In this document: positions 1-7,281 of the stretch, piece by piece | Layout of the letters: each line of letters starts with the position of its first letter | Numbering within the stretch: position 1 is the stretch's first letter | Source: CAJQQY01 sp045106765 | Lineage (GTDB): Bacteria; Bacteroidota; Bacteroidia; Chitinophagales; Saprospiraceae | Length of the DNA stretch: 64,000 nucleotides | Reading direction: 5' to 3' | Assembly: GCA_045106765.1 (NCBI GenBank) | Contig: JBGCFD010000076.1 | Location: 1 to 64,000, forward strand | Position numbers and translations under genes: made by a program | Notes under the pieces: model-generated | Told to the model about the DNA's origin: nothing | Database searches by the model: none | What the model saw: only the letters and a program-made list of their open reading frames with translations

Positions 1-79
1 CAACTTGTTTATGAGTTTCCCTAACAACTTTGAATGCGTTTGTGATATTTTCATTTACCACTTGAATATTTGTATCCAT
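1..79 (-). CDS. Partial unknown protein (first 26 residues)
   Basis: An ATG at 79-77 on the minus strand opens a frame that runs off the left edge; 26 residues are visible, beginning MDTNIQVVNENITNAF. The start lies one base after the TAA of the upstream PD-(D/E)XK-like gene, so the two are almost certainly co-transcribed and translationally close-coupled. Too little is visible to assign a family. The tight spacing suggests a functional pair with the nuclease-like protein, but that is inference only. Confidence 0.5.
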   Translation of the reverse strand, partial: MDTNIQVVNENITNAFKVVRETHKQV

Positions 80-80
80 T

Positions 81-740
81 TTAATTGAAAAGGTATTTTT
101 GGTGAGGATTAATTTTAGGTGAATTCAAAATTTCATGTTCAAATCGAATGAATCCATGAAGATTTTTTGATTTTAAATACTTCAATAAATCATTAACTAT
201 TAATTTATTAGGGTGAGTAGTTGATTTTATTATTTCTAGTTTTCTGTATAACATCTGCCATGAGACATAACCAAACCCATTAGTCTTTTCATCTTTTTTA
301 ATAACCTTTTTATAAGAAGAATCATAAATCGATTTTGCTGAGATGTCTTTAGCAAGAAAAATTAAAAACCGATTATATCCCTCGTATTTCTCTTTCAATA
401 AATTAGCATAATTAGAAAGTTGATCATTTCCAGATAATTCACTTTCATATTTTATTTCAATGCCTATGACAACTTTAATTTTTTTATTAATTATTAATAG
501 ATCAATTTCTTTTTGTTTTAGTTTTTTCCAGAAAATGATTTCCCATTCATCTTTTAAGTTATTAAGTGCTAGATGAAAATGATTATAATGTAATTTATTT
601 TCAAATTTGACAGCTTCCAATAATTTTTTGATGACAGAAGCAAAAGAAGAAGTATATCGTAAAGGACCAAAAAATCCACTTGTAAGTAAATCTTCCCATC
701 GATCTAATTTTGGTATTTTTTTATTAATCTCTGCAAACAT
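81..740 (-). CDS. PD-(D/E)XK nuclease-superfamily-like protein
   Basis: A 219-aa soluble protein with no signal peptide. The middle contains the pattern expected of the PD-(D/E)XK nuclease fold: an acidic residue followed by a beta-hairpin (KEIDLLIINKK) and then the IEIKYES strand, where E and K fit the (D/E)XK catalytic pair, followed by an NDQLSNY helix as seen in this superfamily's motif IV region. Similar proteins are often annotated as PD-(D/E)XK nuclease family proteins and can be standalone defence or repair enzymes. The gene is followed after one base by another ORF that leaves the window. Assignment rests on motif reading only; substrate and role are unknown. The ATG at 740 is the first in frame. 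Confidence 0.55.
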   Translation of the reverse strand: MFAEINKKIPKLDRWEDLLTSGFFGPLRYTSSFASVIKKLLEAVKFENKLHYNHFHLALNNLKDEWEIIFWKKLKQKEIDLLIINKKIKVVIGIEIKYESELSGNDQLSNYANLLKEKYEGYNRFLIFLAKDISAKSIYDSSYKKVIKKDEKTNGFGYVSWQMLYRKLEIIKSTTHPNKLIVNDLLKYLKSKNLHGFIRFEHEILNSPKINPHQKYLFN

Positions 741-834
741 GATTTTCTTTTTTTGTGCTAGTTATTTCTAAAATCATATTAATTAAATTTATTAACACTA
801 CTCTTAACTCTTTTACAAGATTTCTCAATTAGTC

Positions 835-1767
835 CTACCGACTCATCTTACTCCGCTTCACCAAATAACTCTGCAAAATAGGTCGAAAGCCCTGATTAAT
901 ATCCGCCTCCACAAAATCAACTTTATACTGTAAACACTTCATTTTCATTTTCTCTTTAAACTTTGACATTTGCTCCACATAATAATCTTTCACCTGATTG
1001 GATTGCAATTTTACTTCTTCGCCAGTTTCCATATCCACAAAAACATAAGGACGATTTTCAAATTCAAAATCCATTTCCTTCTTTTTATCGACTACGTGAA
1101 ACAGCACCACTTCATGTTTATTATGCTTTAAATGTTGGAGTGCACTAAACAATTTTTCTGAGTCTTCCCCTTGTTCCATCATATCTGAAAAAATCACTAC
1201 CAATGATCTTCGATGAATACTTTCAGCAATTTGGTGGAGCGCTTCTGTCGTAGAAGTTTTTCGATTGTCTTCAGGATTATCAATTAATTTTTGCAAAAAC
1301 GTCAAGAGCAAACGATAGTGAGTAGTGCTCACCTTACATCGAGTATGTGTATGAATTTTTTCATCAAAAATACTCAAACCAAAAGCATCTCGTTGCTTCG
1401 CTAAAAGATTCATCAATGCAGCTGCAGCTAAAGAAGAGAACTGCAACTTGTTGGTATATTTCTTTTTATTTTTTTTATCAGGTTTTGGAAAATACATCGA
1501 CGACGAAGAATCAATCACAATCTGACATCGCAAATTCGTTTCTTCTTCATAATTTTTGATATACATTTTATCCGTTCTTCCAAAGACTTTCCAATCAATG
1601 CTTTTCGTACTTTCGCCAGGGTTATATATTCTATGCTCTGCAAATTCCACAGAAAATCCATGAAACGGACTTTTGTGTAATCCGATAATAAATCCTTCCA
1701 CAACTTGCTTCGCTAACAAGTCTAAATTCCCTAAATCTTTAACTTCAAAATTATCTAATAAATCCAT
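835..1767 (-). CDS. DUF58 domain-containing protein (vWA-like)
   Basis: A 310-aa soluble protein of the DUF58 family. The family signature, an arginine-containing YNPGES...IDWKVFGRTD block, is at about residues 46-67, followed by a MIDAS-like DSSSSM at 86-91 that would bind a divalent metal as in von Willebrand A domains. DUF58 proteins usually sit beside MoxR AAA+ ATPases and the BatA/B/C/D aerotolerance-type operon; no MoxR gene is visible here, and this copy stands alone between a nuclease-like gene and trxA. Length is normal for the short cytoplasmic DUF58 group. Function in the family is thought to be chaperone- or assembly-related with MoxR; nothing in this sequence refines that. Confidence 0.85.
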   Translation of the reverse strand: MDLLDNFEVKDLGNLDLLAKQVVEGFIIGLHKSPFHGFSVEFAEHRIYNPGESTKSIDWKVFGRTDKMYIKNYEEETNLRCQIVIDSSSSMYFPKPDKKNKKKYTNKLQFSSLAAAALMNLLAKQRDAFGLSIFDEKIHTHTRCKVSTTHYRLLLTFLQKLIDNPEDNRKTSTTEALHQIAESIHRRSLVVIFSDMMEQGEDSEKLFSALQHLKHNKHEVVLFHVVDKKKEMDFEFENRPYVFVDMETGEEVKLQSNQVKDYYVEQMSKFKEKMKMKCLQYKVDFVEADINQGFRPILQSYLVKRSKMSR

Positions 1768-1850
1768 CTTGGGTATTTTATTTTTTCAAAAAGTAATACT
1801 AAATCTAATATTTTTTAACGGTAAAAATTCTGATAAGTTTTCCAAATAAG

Positions 1851-1883
1851 AAAGCCCTCATTCTGAATTAGAACGAGGGCTTT
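1851..1883 (-). terminator. Hairpin terminator after trxA
   Basis: A 14-bp stem with one mismatch (AAAGCCCTC arm and its GAGGGCTTT partner) and a 5-nt loop lies between trxA (ends 1954) and the DUF58 gene (starts 1767). It would act as the trxA terminator on the minus strand, although the following T-tract is weak. Confidence 0.65.
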
Positions 1884-1953
1884 AAAGTATTATTTTTTAT
1901 AGAAATATTAGATTTTATTATAAATCTTTTTTCGTATTTCTTTAGAGAATTAA

Positions 1954-2274
1954 TTAAGCTAATGCCTTATTAATTTTGTCTTGTAAAGCTTGTTTAGTTG
2001 TAACACCAACATGTTTGTCAACTACTTCTCCATCTTTCAAAATCAAAATAGTAGGAATACTCCTTACTCCATACTTCGTTGATACAGTTGGATTGTGATC
2101 AACATTGACCTTTCCGATAGTTGCTTTACCTTCAAAATCAGTTGCCAATTCTTCAATAATTGGAGTAATCATCCGACAAGGTCCGCACCATTCTGCCCAA
2201 AAATCTACAACTGCTACACCTTTATTATCGATAGCTGCTTCTTGAAAGTTATCGTCTGTGAATTGAAATGCCAT
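1954..2274 (-). CDS. trxA: Thioredoxin
   Basis: A 106-aa thioredoxin of typical length. The active site WCGPC is at residues 29-33, the buried Asp at 24 precedes it in the VVDFWAEWC strand, and the cis-proline is P74 in RSIPT. It reduces protein disulfides in the cytoplasm using thioredoxin reductase; the reductase is not in the window. It is monocistronic: a hairpin terminator follows and a TAnnTTTG box lies about 70 nt upstream. Nothing unusual. Confidence 0.97.
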   Translation of the reverse strand: MAFQFTDDNFQEAAIDNKGVAVVDFWAEWCGPCRMITPIIEELATDFEGKATIGKVNVDHNPTVSTKYGVRSIPTILILKDGEVVDKHVGVTTKQALQDKINKALA

Positions 2275-2345
2275 AATATTATATTTATTAACTGTTAAAA
2301 AAGTGATTCTAATAAAGATTAAACATCTTCGATTTAAAATGGTTG

Positions 2346-2353
2346 CAAATATA
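2346..2353 (-). promoter_or_regulatory. Bacteroidota -7 box upstream of trxA
   Basis: On the minus strand the octamer TATATTTG matches the Bacteroidota sigma-A -7 consensus TAnnTTTG and is about 70 nt upstream of the trxA ATG. No good TTG-type -33 element is seen at the usual distance, so the promoter is only partly supported. Confidence 0.4.
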
Positions 2354-2400
2354 CTGATTTCAATTAATTCTACTGTCTTAATTAGGACAAAAAAAACTGA

Positions 2401-3009
2401 CTAAAGTGTAAATGGTTGAATCAAGGTAGAAAGCTCTTCTTTTGAAAACTTTTTTTGATAAAAAAGATGCGTTCCATCGGATTGATTGACCATAAAAATG
2501 GCTGGGACTTCTCCTGACCAATTTGGATGTATCTTGCGAAACCATGCTGAGTTCAATGTATCTGACGAATAAAATACATCTGAAGTCACATCATTTTCCC
2601 GAATAAATGAGTTGATTTTATTGACATTGTTCGGTTGGCCCAAACTAAATAATATCACTTGGAATAAAGAATCACCCATTTCTTTTTGAGTCGATAATAC
2701 AATTTGATTGGCTTTTATGGATTCAAAACTGTCGGTATTAAAAAAAGAATAAACGTGTAAAATCTGATTGGAATATTGAATCATGGAATCCATTTCATTT
2801 TTTGAAATGGGAATGGCAGATTTACCGATAGCATTCGCTAATTTTTTTTTGTCTTCATGCGATAATTCTGAATTTAAATCCGTTTCAGTATGAGGCATGG
2901 CAGATTCAAATGGATCAACTTTAGTAGCTTTCTCCTTTTGATTATTATTTTTGCAAAAAGAAAAACAAATAGATAGAAAGACTAAAGCAAATAAAAAATG
3001 ATTTTTCAT
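2401..3009 (-). CDS. Thioredoxin-fold lipoprotein without CxxC
   Basis: A 202-aa exported lipoprotein: hydrophobic N-terminus and a lipobox-like FSFC with Cys near residue 19. The C-terminal half reads like a thioredoxin fold (LHVYSFFNTDSFES strand-helix, then VPAIFMVNQSDG containing the cis-proline strand), but the catalytic CxxC is replaced by NTDS, so a redox role is unlikely. Neighbouring trxA is separately controlled. It may be a structural or chaperone-like thioredoxin-fold protein of the periplasm; no specific family recognised. Confidence 0.7.
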   Translation of the reverse strand: MKNHFLFALVFLSICFSFCKNNNQKEKATKVDPFESAMPHTETDLNSELSHEDKKKLANAIGKSAIPISKNEMDSMIQYSNQILHVYSFFNTDSFESIKANQIVLSTQKEMGDSLFQVILFSLGQPNNVNKINSFIRENDVTSDVFYSSDTLNSAWFRKIHPNWSGEVPAIFMVNQSDGTHLFYQKKFSKEELSTLIQPFTL

Positions 3010-3129
3010 ATTGTAGTTTTTTTGAGTGATGAATAAGGACTCCTAAATGTTAGTTTGCTTCTTCAAAGTTTTTTAAATCATCACTTTTTAATACGGTACA
3101 ATTAACGAAATATTTCAAAAACAGTTAAC

Positions 3130-4227
3130 GTGAAAAAAGAGTTTTTTTTGAAAAATAAAAATAAATGGATTTGGATTTTTTTGGGATCGTTGGCTATACT
3201 TGTAAGAGTATTGTTAGGATTTTCTCCAGAATTGACAGAACGATTTTATTCAAGAGGAATTTTTGTAGGAATTCGGTATTTGTTGGATTACACATTAGGT
3301 TGGTTTCCGATACCGTTTGTTCAAGTTTTATTGATTGGACTTTTTATTTTTTTAGTTTATAAAATTCGGAATCTGATTCGGACTCATGAGTCTTTTTTTG
3401 ATTCATTAAAGCGAGTTAGTTTTGGAATTGTTTCTTTTTGTTTTGGGGTGATTTTCTTTTTCTTGGTTTTGTGGGGATATAATTATGGTAGATTGCCTAT
3501 TGAAAATTCTATGCAACTCACACCAAATCCGCTTACGCTAAATGAACTAAAAGCTGAACTGAAAATTAACACTCAAGAAGTTACCCAAGCTCGTCTAATT
3601 ATTCCAAACATCACAGATTCAGCTATTCAAAAATCTTTTTTACCGATTGATTTAGAAAATGAAGTTAGAGAAGAAGTTGAAAGTTTATTAGAAAAATTAA
3701 ATTATCCTACTGCTGGAACAGTTCGTGGAAGACAGCTAAAACCGAAGGGGATTTTATTACGATTTAGCACAGCTGGAGTTTATTTTCCATGGACAGGAGA
3801 AAGTAATATTGATGCTGGTTTGCATCCGATTCAAATCCCTTTTACGATGGCTCATGAATTTGCTCATGGGTATGGATTTACTGATGAAGGAACGTGTAAT
3901 TTTTTGGCCTATCTAGCCTGTATTCAATCTGATAATCCAGTTTTTCAATATTCAGGACACTTGAGTTATTGGCGATATTTGGCATCTTCTTATCGACGAA
4001 ATGACAGAGAAGGTTATAAAGAATATTTTAAAACATTGCCCAAGGGAATGGTCATAGATTTATATTCCATCGATGCAAATAGTGATAAATATCCTGATAT
4101 TTTACCTCGTTGGAGAAATGCTGTTTATGATACTTATTTGAAAACACAAGGTATCCCAGAAGGAATAGTCAATTATAATCGAATCGTGATGTTGGTGAAA
4201 TCGTGGCGAGAGAGAACTAATGATTAA
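3130..4227 (+). CDS. DUF3810 membrane metalloprotease-like protein
   Basis: A 365-aa protein with three N-terminal membrane segments (about residues 13-30, 60-80 and 97-118) and a C-terminal domain carrying HEFAH at 242-246 plus a downstream acidic residue (E253 in TDEG), the layout of a zincin metalloprotease. This matches the DUF3810 family of Bacteroidota. The start is GTG, because no ATG is in frame upstream and the downstream reading begins KKEFFLKN followed by the first membrane helix. The gene is divergent from the lipoprotein at 3009 and convergent with the GT39 gene. The substrate is unknown. Confidence 0.85.
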   Translation: MKKEFFLKNKNKWIWIFLGSLAILVRVLLGFSPELTERFYSRGIFVGIRYLLDYTLGWFPIPFVQVLLIGLFIFLVYKIRNLIRTHESFFDSLKRVSFGIVSFCFGVIFFFLVLWGYNYGRLPIENSMQLTPNPLTLNELKAELKINTQEVTQARLIIPNITDSAIQKSFLPIDLENEVREEVESLLEKLNYPTAGTVRGRQLKPKGILLRFSTAGVYFPWTGESNIDAGLHPIQIPFTMAHEFAHGYGFTDEGTCNFLAYLACIQSDNPVFQYSGHLSYWRYLASSYRRNDREGYKEYFKTLPKGMVIDLYSIDANSDKYPDILPRWRNAVYDTYLKTQGIPEGIVNYNRIVMLVKSWRERTND

Positions 4228-4238
4228 TGATTGAATGG

Positions 4239-5663
4239 TTAATCATTAACCGTTAACAATTCGTATCGTTTAAGTCCGACTTTCATTTTTTTGTAGCCTT
4301 CCAACATGAAATTCTTTTTCTTTTTTTCTACTAAAAAATAAGGATAGTTAATTGTATTGCTTGTGCTGAAATTACCATTTCGCATCAGGTAAACTTTTAA
4401 ACCCCAATCTTGATGAATTGATTTTTCTAAAGTGATATGTGCTTTCTCTGGGAGAATGTTTTTTAATAAATAGACATCGTGCAGCATGTCTTCGTCTCGT
4501 TTAGTTTTTCCAAATTGAAGAGATGAAAATAAAATAGCTCCAACTAAAAGTAGCGAAGATATAATTGTAAATGTATTGTTATACTTGTTTTTAGTTGGTT
4601 GGTTTTTGAAAAAAGGAGTAAGACTTGGAGTAATAATGATTGCAATACCAATTCCAAAATAGGGTAGTGCATGAACCATGTAAAATCCTTTTTGTACCAT
4701 GGTTAAAAGCAAAGGTAAAGTTCCTGCAAAACCGAGTAGGAAAAATAGCAATGCATTTTTTAAGCTAGTGTTTTTGAAAGTGATCACATTCGATTTTAGC
4801 TTTGAAAAAAGTAAAATCAGTCCTCCTAAAATAAGAGGTGGTAACAATTCCTGAAACAATCTTCCCAGAATATAAAAACGATTTCCAACCGTAGGATCGG
4901 AATCAATTCTTCCCATCAATCTATTTTCAAAATAAAAACTTAGATTTTCCTTTGCTGGTTCATAAAGCATTAAAATTGCATAGCAAAGAAAAGTAGAAAA
5001 ACCTAACAAAGACGTATGGTGTATAATATTTACGAATTTGTTTTTTCGATGAGAAATCCAAATAAGGAAAGGAAAAGCCAAAGGGAAAAAACCAGGAACT
5101 CCTTTTGAGAAAGAAGCTAAAAAAATAAAACTTCCAGCTAAAATCAAAAGAGTACTTTGTTGTTTTTGAAAATAAAACTTCAATAAAAAGTAGGTGCTGA
5201 TAAGAGTGAAAATTCCCATCGTATTTTCATGCATATTATTTTGAAAACTCCAAAAACAGACAGGGATAATAATCCATAATAAAATGGGTAACCAGGAGAA
5301 TTTGATTAATTCTTTTTGATCTTGAAAAATGATTTTCCAATTTAAATGAATTAGAAATACGGTAAAAATTGCAGTCAAAAAAGAATAAAATCTTTCCACA
5401 TAAATGCTCGCGCCAAAGATTTTAAAAAACAAAGATTGGATGCCAAAAACTAAAGGTGGATGTTCGTGAAAAGTATGAACATTATGTTTATTCCAAGTAT
5501 TTGCAAAAATGGGTTGCCAAAAATTTCCAAAACCTTCTGCTTGATTTTTTGCGACAGCAGCGTATAAAACACCATCCATAAACATTCCATCTTGAACTAA
5601 TAGAGGAATAATTAAAACCAAAAAAACTGCTAAAGTGAAAATACGAAAAGGCAAATGCTTCAT
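4239..5663 (-). CDS. GT39-type membrane glycosyltransferase (ArnT/PMT-like)
   Basis: A 474-aa polytopic inner-membrane protein with about ten hydrophobic helices. The first periplasmic loop has DGVLYAAVAKN and, about 30 residues on, HEHPPLVFG; an acidic residue followed by a His-Pro-Pro segment is the typical layout of the GT39/PMT_2 family, which transfers sugars from polyprenyl-phosphate donors. The protein is likely to modify lipids or exported proteins. It ends 11 bp from the convergent DUF3810 gene and may share a transcript with the beta-barrel gene 45 bp upstream of it. Confidence 0.8.
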   Translation of the reverse strand: MKHLPFRIFTLAVFLVLIIPLLVQDGMFMDGVLYAAVAKNQAEGFGNFWQPIFANTWNKHNVHTFHEHPPLVFGIQSLFFKIFGASIYVERFYSFLTAIFTVFLIHLNWKIIFQDQKELIKFSWLPILLWIIIPVCFWSFQNNMHENTMGIFTLISTYFLLKFYFQKQQSTLLILAGSFIFLASFSKGVPGFFPLAFPFLIWISHRKNKFVNIIHHTSLLGFSTFLCYAILMLYEPAKENLSFYFENRLMGRIDSDPTVGNRFYILGRLFQELLPPLILGGLILLFSKLKSNVITFKNTSLKNALLFFLLGFAGTLPLLLTMVQKGFYMVHALPYFGIGIAIIITPSLTPFFKNQPTKNKYNNTFTIISSLLLVGAILFSSLQFGKTKRDEDMLHDVYLLKNILPEKAHITLEKSIHQDWGLKVYLMRNGNFSTSNTINYPYFLVEKKKKNFMLEGYKKMKVGLKRYELLTVND

Positions 5664-5708
5664 TAATTTTTTTGATTGAAGAGAGGCTGATGATGAATGT
5701 AAATAATT

Positions 5709-6533
5709 TTACTTTTTCTTCTTTTTAACAAAATCAAAACCTACTCCTACGCTTGGAGTAAAACCTAATTCTTGGTGGTAATTAGAAGCTAAATCAAAAC
5801 GTAATCCATTTTTCATTCGGTAGCCTAAACCAAAACTTAACGCAGTTGGATTAGTATGAACTCCGATTCTTAGCCAAAAATCGTTGGTCAATTCATATTC
5901 AATTCCAGCTTTAAAAACAAAAGGAAAATCGAAATCTTTTTCCAATTCAGTATGCAACATTAATTTTTTTGAAGCGGAATAACTTGCACCTGCTCGAATA
6001 ATGGTTGGCAAAAATTCATCTTCAATAATTTCCAATTTTACTGGATTGAAAAGATGAAATCCGAGTAATAAATTTTCAATTAATTCCGATTGAATGCCAA
6101 TTTCGAAAGTAAATAAATTCTTATTTCCATACTCTTGAATTTGAGTGCTCAACATATCAAATTGAATTCCAACTGAAAGTTTTTCCATTAATTTTCGAGC
6201 ATAAGTCAATCCTATTTTTGATTGATTAAAATCCTCAAAACCAAAATAAGTAACACTTAATCCAAAAGTTCCAGAGTTGGTTGGTATGGCAAAACCAACT
6301 CCAAGATTATTTAAATCATTCAATACAAATCGTTGTTCAGCTGAAAATAGCAACCCCATGTTTTCCAATTCTGCTAGGCCAGCTTGATTGTTGAAAATGG
6401 AATTTATTCCAGTAAAACCGACAGAAGCATTGGCTACTCCATTACTTCGAGCATTAGTTGAATTAGTGTTTCCATCTTGAGAATAAGTAGAAATGCTGAA
6501 TAATATGGAAAGTAATAATAGTAGTTTTCGCAT
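5709..6533 (-). CDS. Outer-membrane beta-barrel protein (PorV/UPF0164-like)
   Basis: A 274-aa protein with a signal peptide (cleavage near TYSQ/D, residue 19) followed by alternating hydrophobic strands and glycine-rich turns through to an aromatic C-terminal strand. The mature N-terminus (ARSNGVANASVGFTG, then SIFNNQAGLA) is characteristic of the PorV/PorQ/UPF0164 family of FadL-like barrels in Bacteroidota, some of which act in T9SS as shuttles. At 274 aa it is shorter than PorV itself (near 390), so it is a relative rather than the T9SS component. It ends in an unusual KKKKK tail. Confidence 0.7.
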   Translation of the reverse strand: MRKLLLLLSILFSISTYSQDGNTNSTNARSNGVANASVGFTGINSIFNNQAGLAELENMGLLFSAEQRFVLNDLNNLGVGFAIPTNSGTFGLSVTYFGFEDFNQSKIGLTYARKLMEKLSVGIQFDMLSTQIQEYGNKNLFTFEIGIQSELIENLLLGFHLFNPVKLEIIEDEFLPTIIRAGASYSASKKLMLHTELEKDFDFPFVFKAGIEYELTNDFWLRIGVHTNPTALSFGLGYRMKNGLRFDLASNYHQELGFTPSVGVGFDFVKKKKK

Positions 6534-6655
6534 GTTGAAATTTATGATGGCAATTTTAAAAAAGTAAAAGTACGAGTTTCATTTTTTCTTTTTTCAAAAA
6601 ATATATCATTTAATTTATTGATATTTGGAAAATAAAAAATTAAAATTAACAACCA

Positions 6656-7084
6656 ATGAAAAAAGTATTTCTCTCTTATGCCCACAAAGATGAAGATTAT
6701 AAAGATGAATTAAAAACTCATTTAAAGCCACTTGCTCGATTAGGAAAAATTGAAATATGGGATGATCGAGCCATTGATGCTGGTGATGAATGGCATGATG
6801 AAATCATGAACGCTTTGGAAGGTGCTGACATTATTTTAATGTTGATTAGCAATTATTTTATTGCATCTGATTTTTGTTATGATAAGGAATTAAAGCGAGC
6901 TTTGGAAAGACATGAGGCTAAGACTGCAAGGGTAATTCCAATAATTATTCGAACTTGTCAATGGTATGAATTGCCATTCGGAAAATTACAAGCAGTTCCC
7001 AAAAATGGTCAAGCAATAAGTGAATGGGATAATCCTGATAAAGCATACACTTTTATTGCAAAGCAGATCAATAATGTGGTTTAA
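6656..7084 (+). CDS. Stand-alone TIR-domain protein
   Basis: A 142-aa protein that is nothing but a TIR domain. Box 1 is VFLSYAHKDE at residues 4-13, the BB-loop region is IWDDRAIDAGDEW, and the conserved glutamate expected to be catalytic for NAD+ hydrolysis is E78 in CYDKEL, preceded by the SDFC segment. Bacterial TIR domains typically cleave NAD+ or make signalling nucleotides in anti-phage systems (Thoeris, CBASS, Argonaute partners), normally fused to or beside a sensor. No sensor or partner is adjacent here: the flanking genes are a beta-barrel protein and a T9SS protein. The ATG at 6656 is the first in frame. Confidence 0.85.
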   Translation: MKKVFLSYAHKDEDYKDELKTHLKPLARLGKIEIWDDRAIDAGDEWHDEIMNALEGADIILMLISNYFIASDFCYDKELKRALERHEAKTARVIPIIIRTCQWYELPFGKLQAVPKNGQAISEWDNPDKAYTFIAKQINNVV

Positions 7085-7130
7085 TATATTATAACTGAAT
7101 TAAGTTCACTTTTTTTTGATAAAATTATAA

Positions 7131-7190
7131 GGCTCTTAGACATATCTAGTAATTTTTCACCACATAGGCACATAGAAAACATAGGTTTTA
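7131..7190 (+). repeat. Dispersed intergenic repeat, copy 1
   Basis: About 60 nt starting at CTCTTAGACATATCTAG and containing CACCACATAGGCACATAG. The same motif recurs four times at 56998-57315, 50 kb away, in both orientations. It is intergenic and non-coding and lies downstream of the TIR gene. Confidence 0.6.
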
Positions 7191-7223
7191 TATTTCATAA
7201 GATTTGTCAAGCACCAAGGATAA

Positions 7224-7260
7224 AAAAAAGGCACTCTGAATTGCTCAGAGTACCTTTTTT
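7224..7260. terminator. Bidirectional terminator
   Basis: A stem of about 16 bp with one mismatch (AAAAAAGGCACTCTGA paired with its complement ending in TTTTTT, 5-nt loop) lies between the convergent TIR gene and the T9SS-exported gene; the A-run and T-run make it usable on both strands. Confidence 0.8.
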
Positions 7261-7281
7261 TGAAACAAAGATTATTTGTGT

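Noticed and set aside
6656..7084. TIR protein as cargo of the eCIS
   Set aside because: 27 kb away, other strand, no DUF4157 or similar loading region; no evidence for a link.
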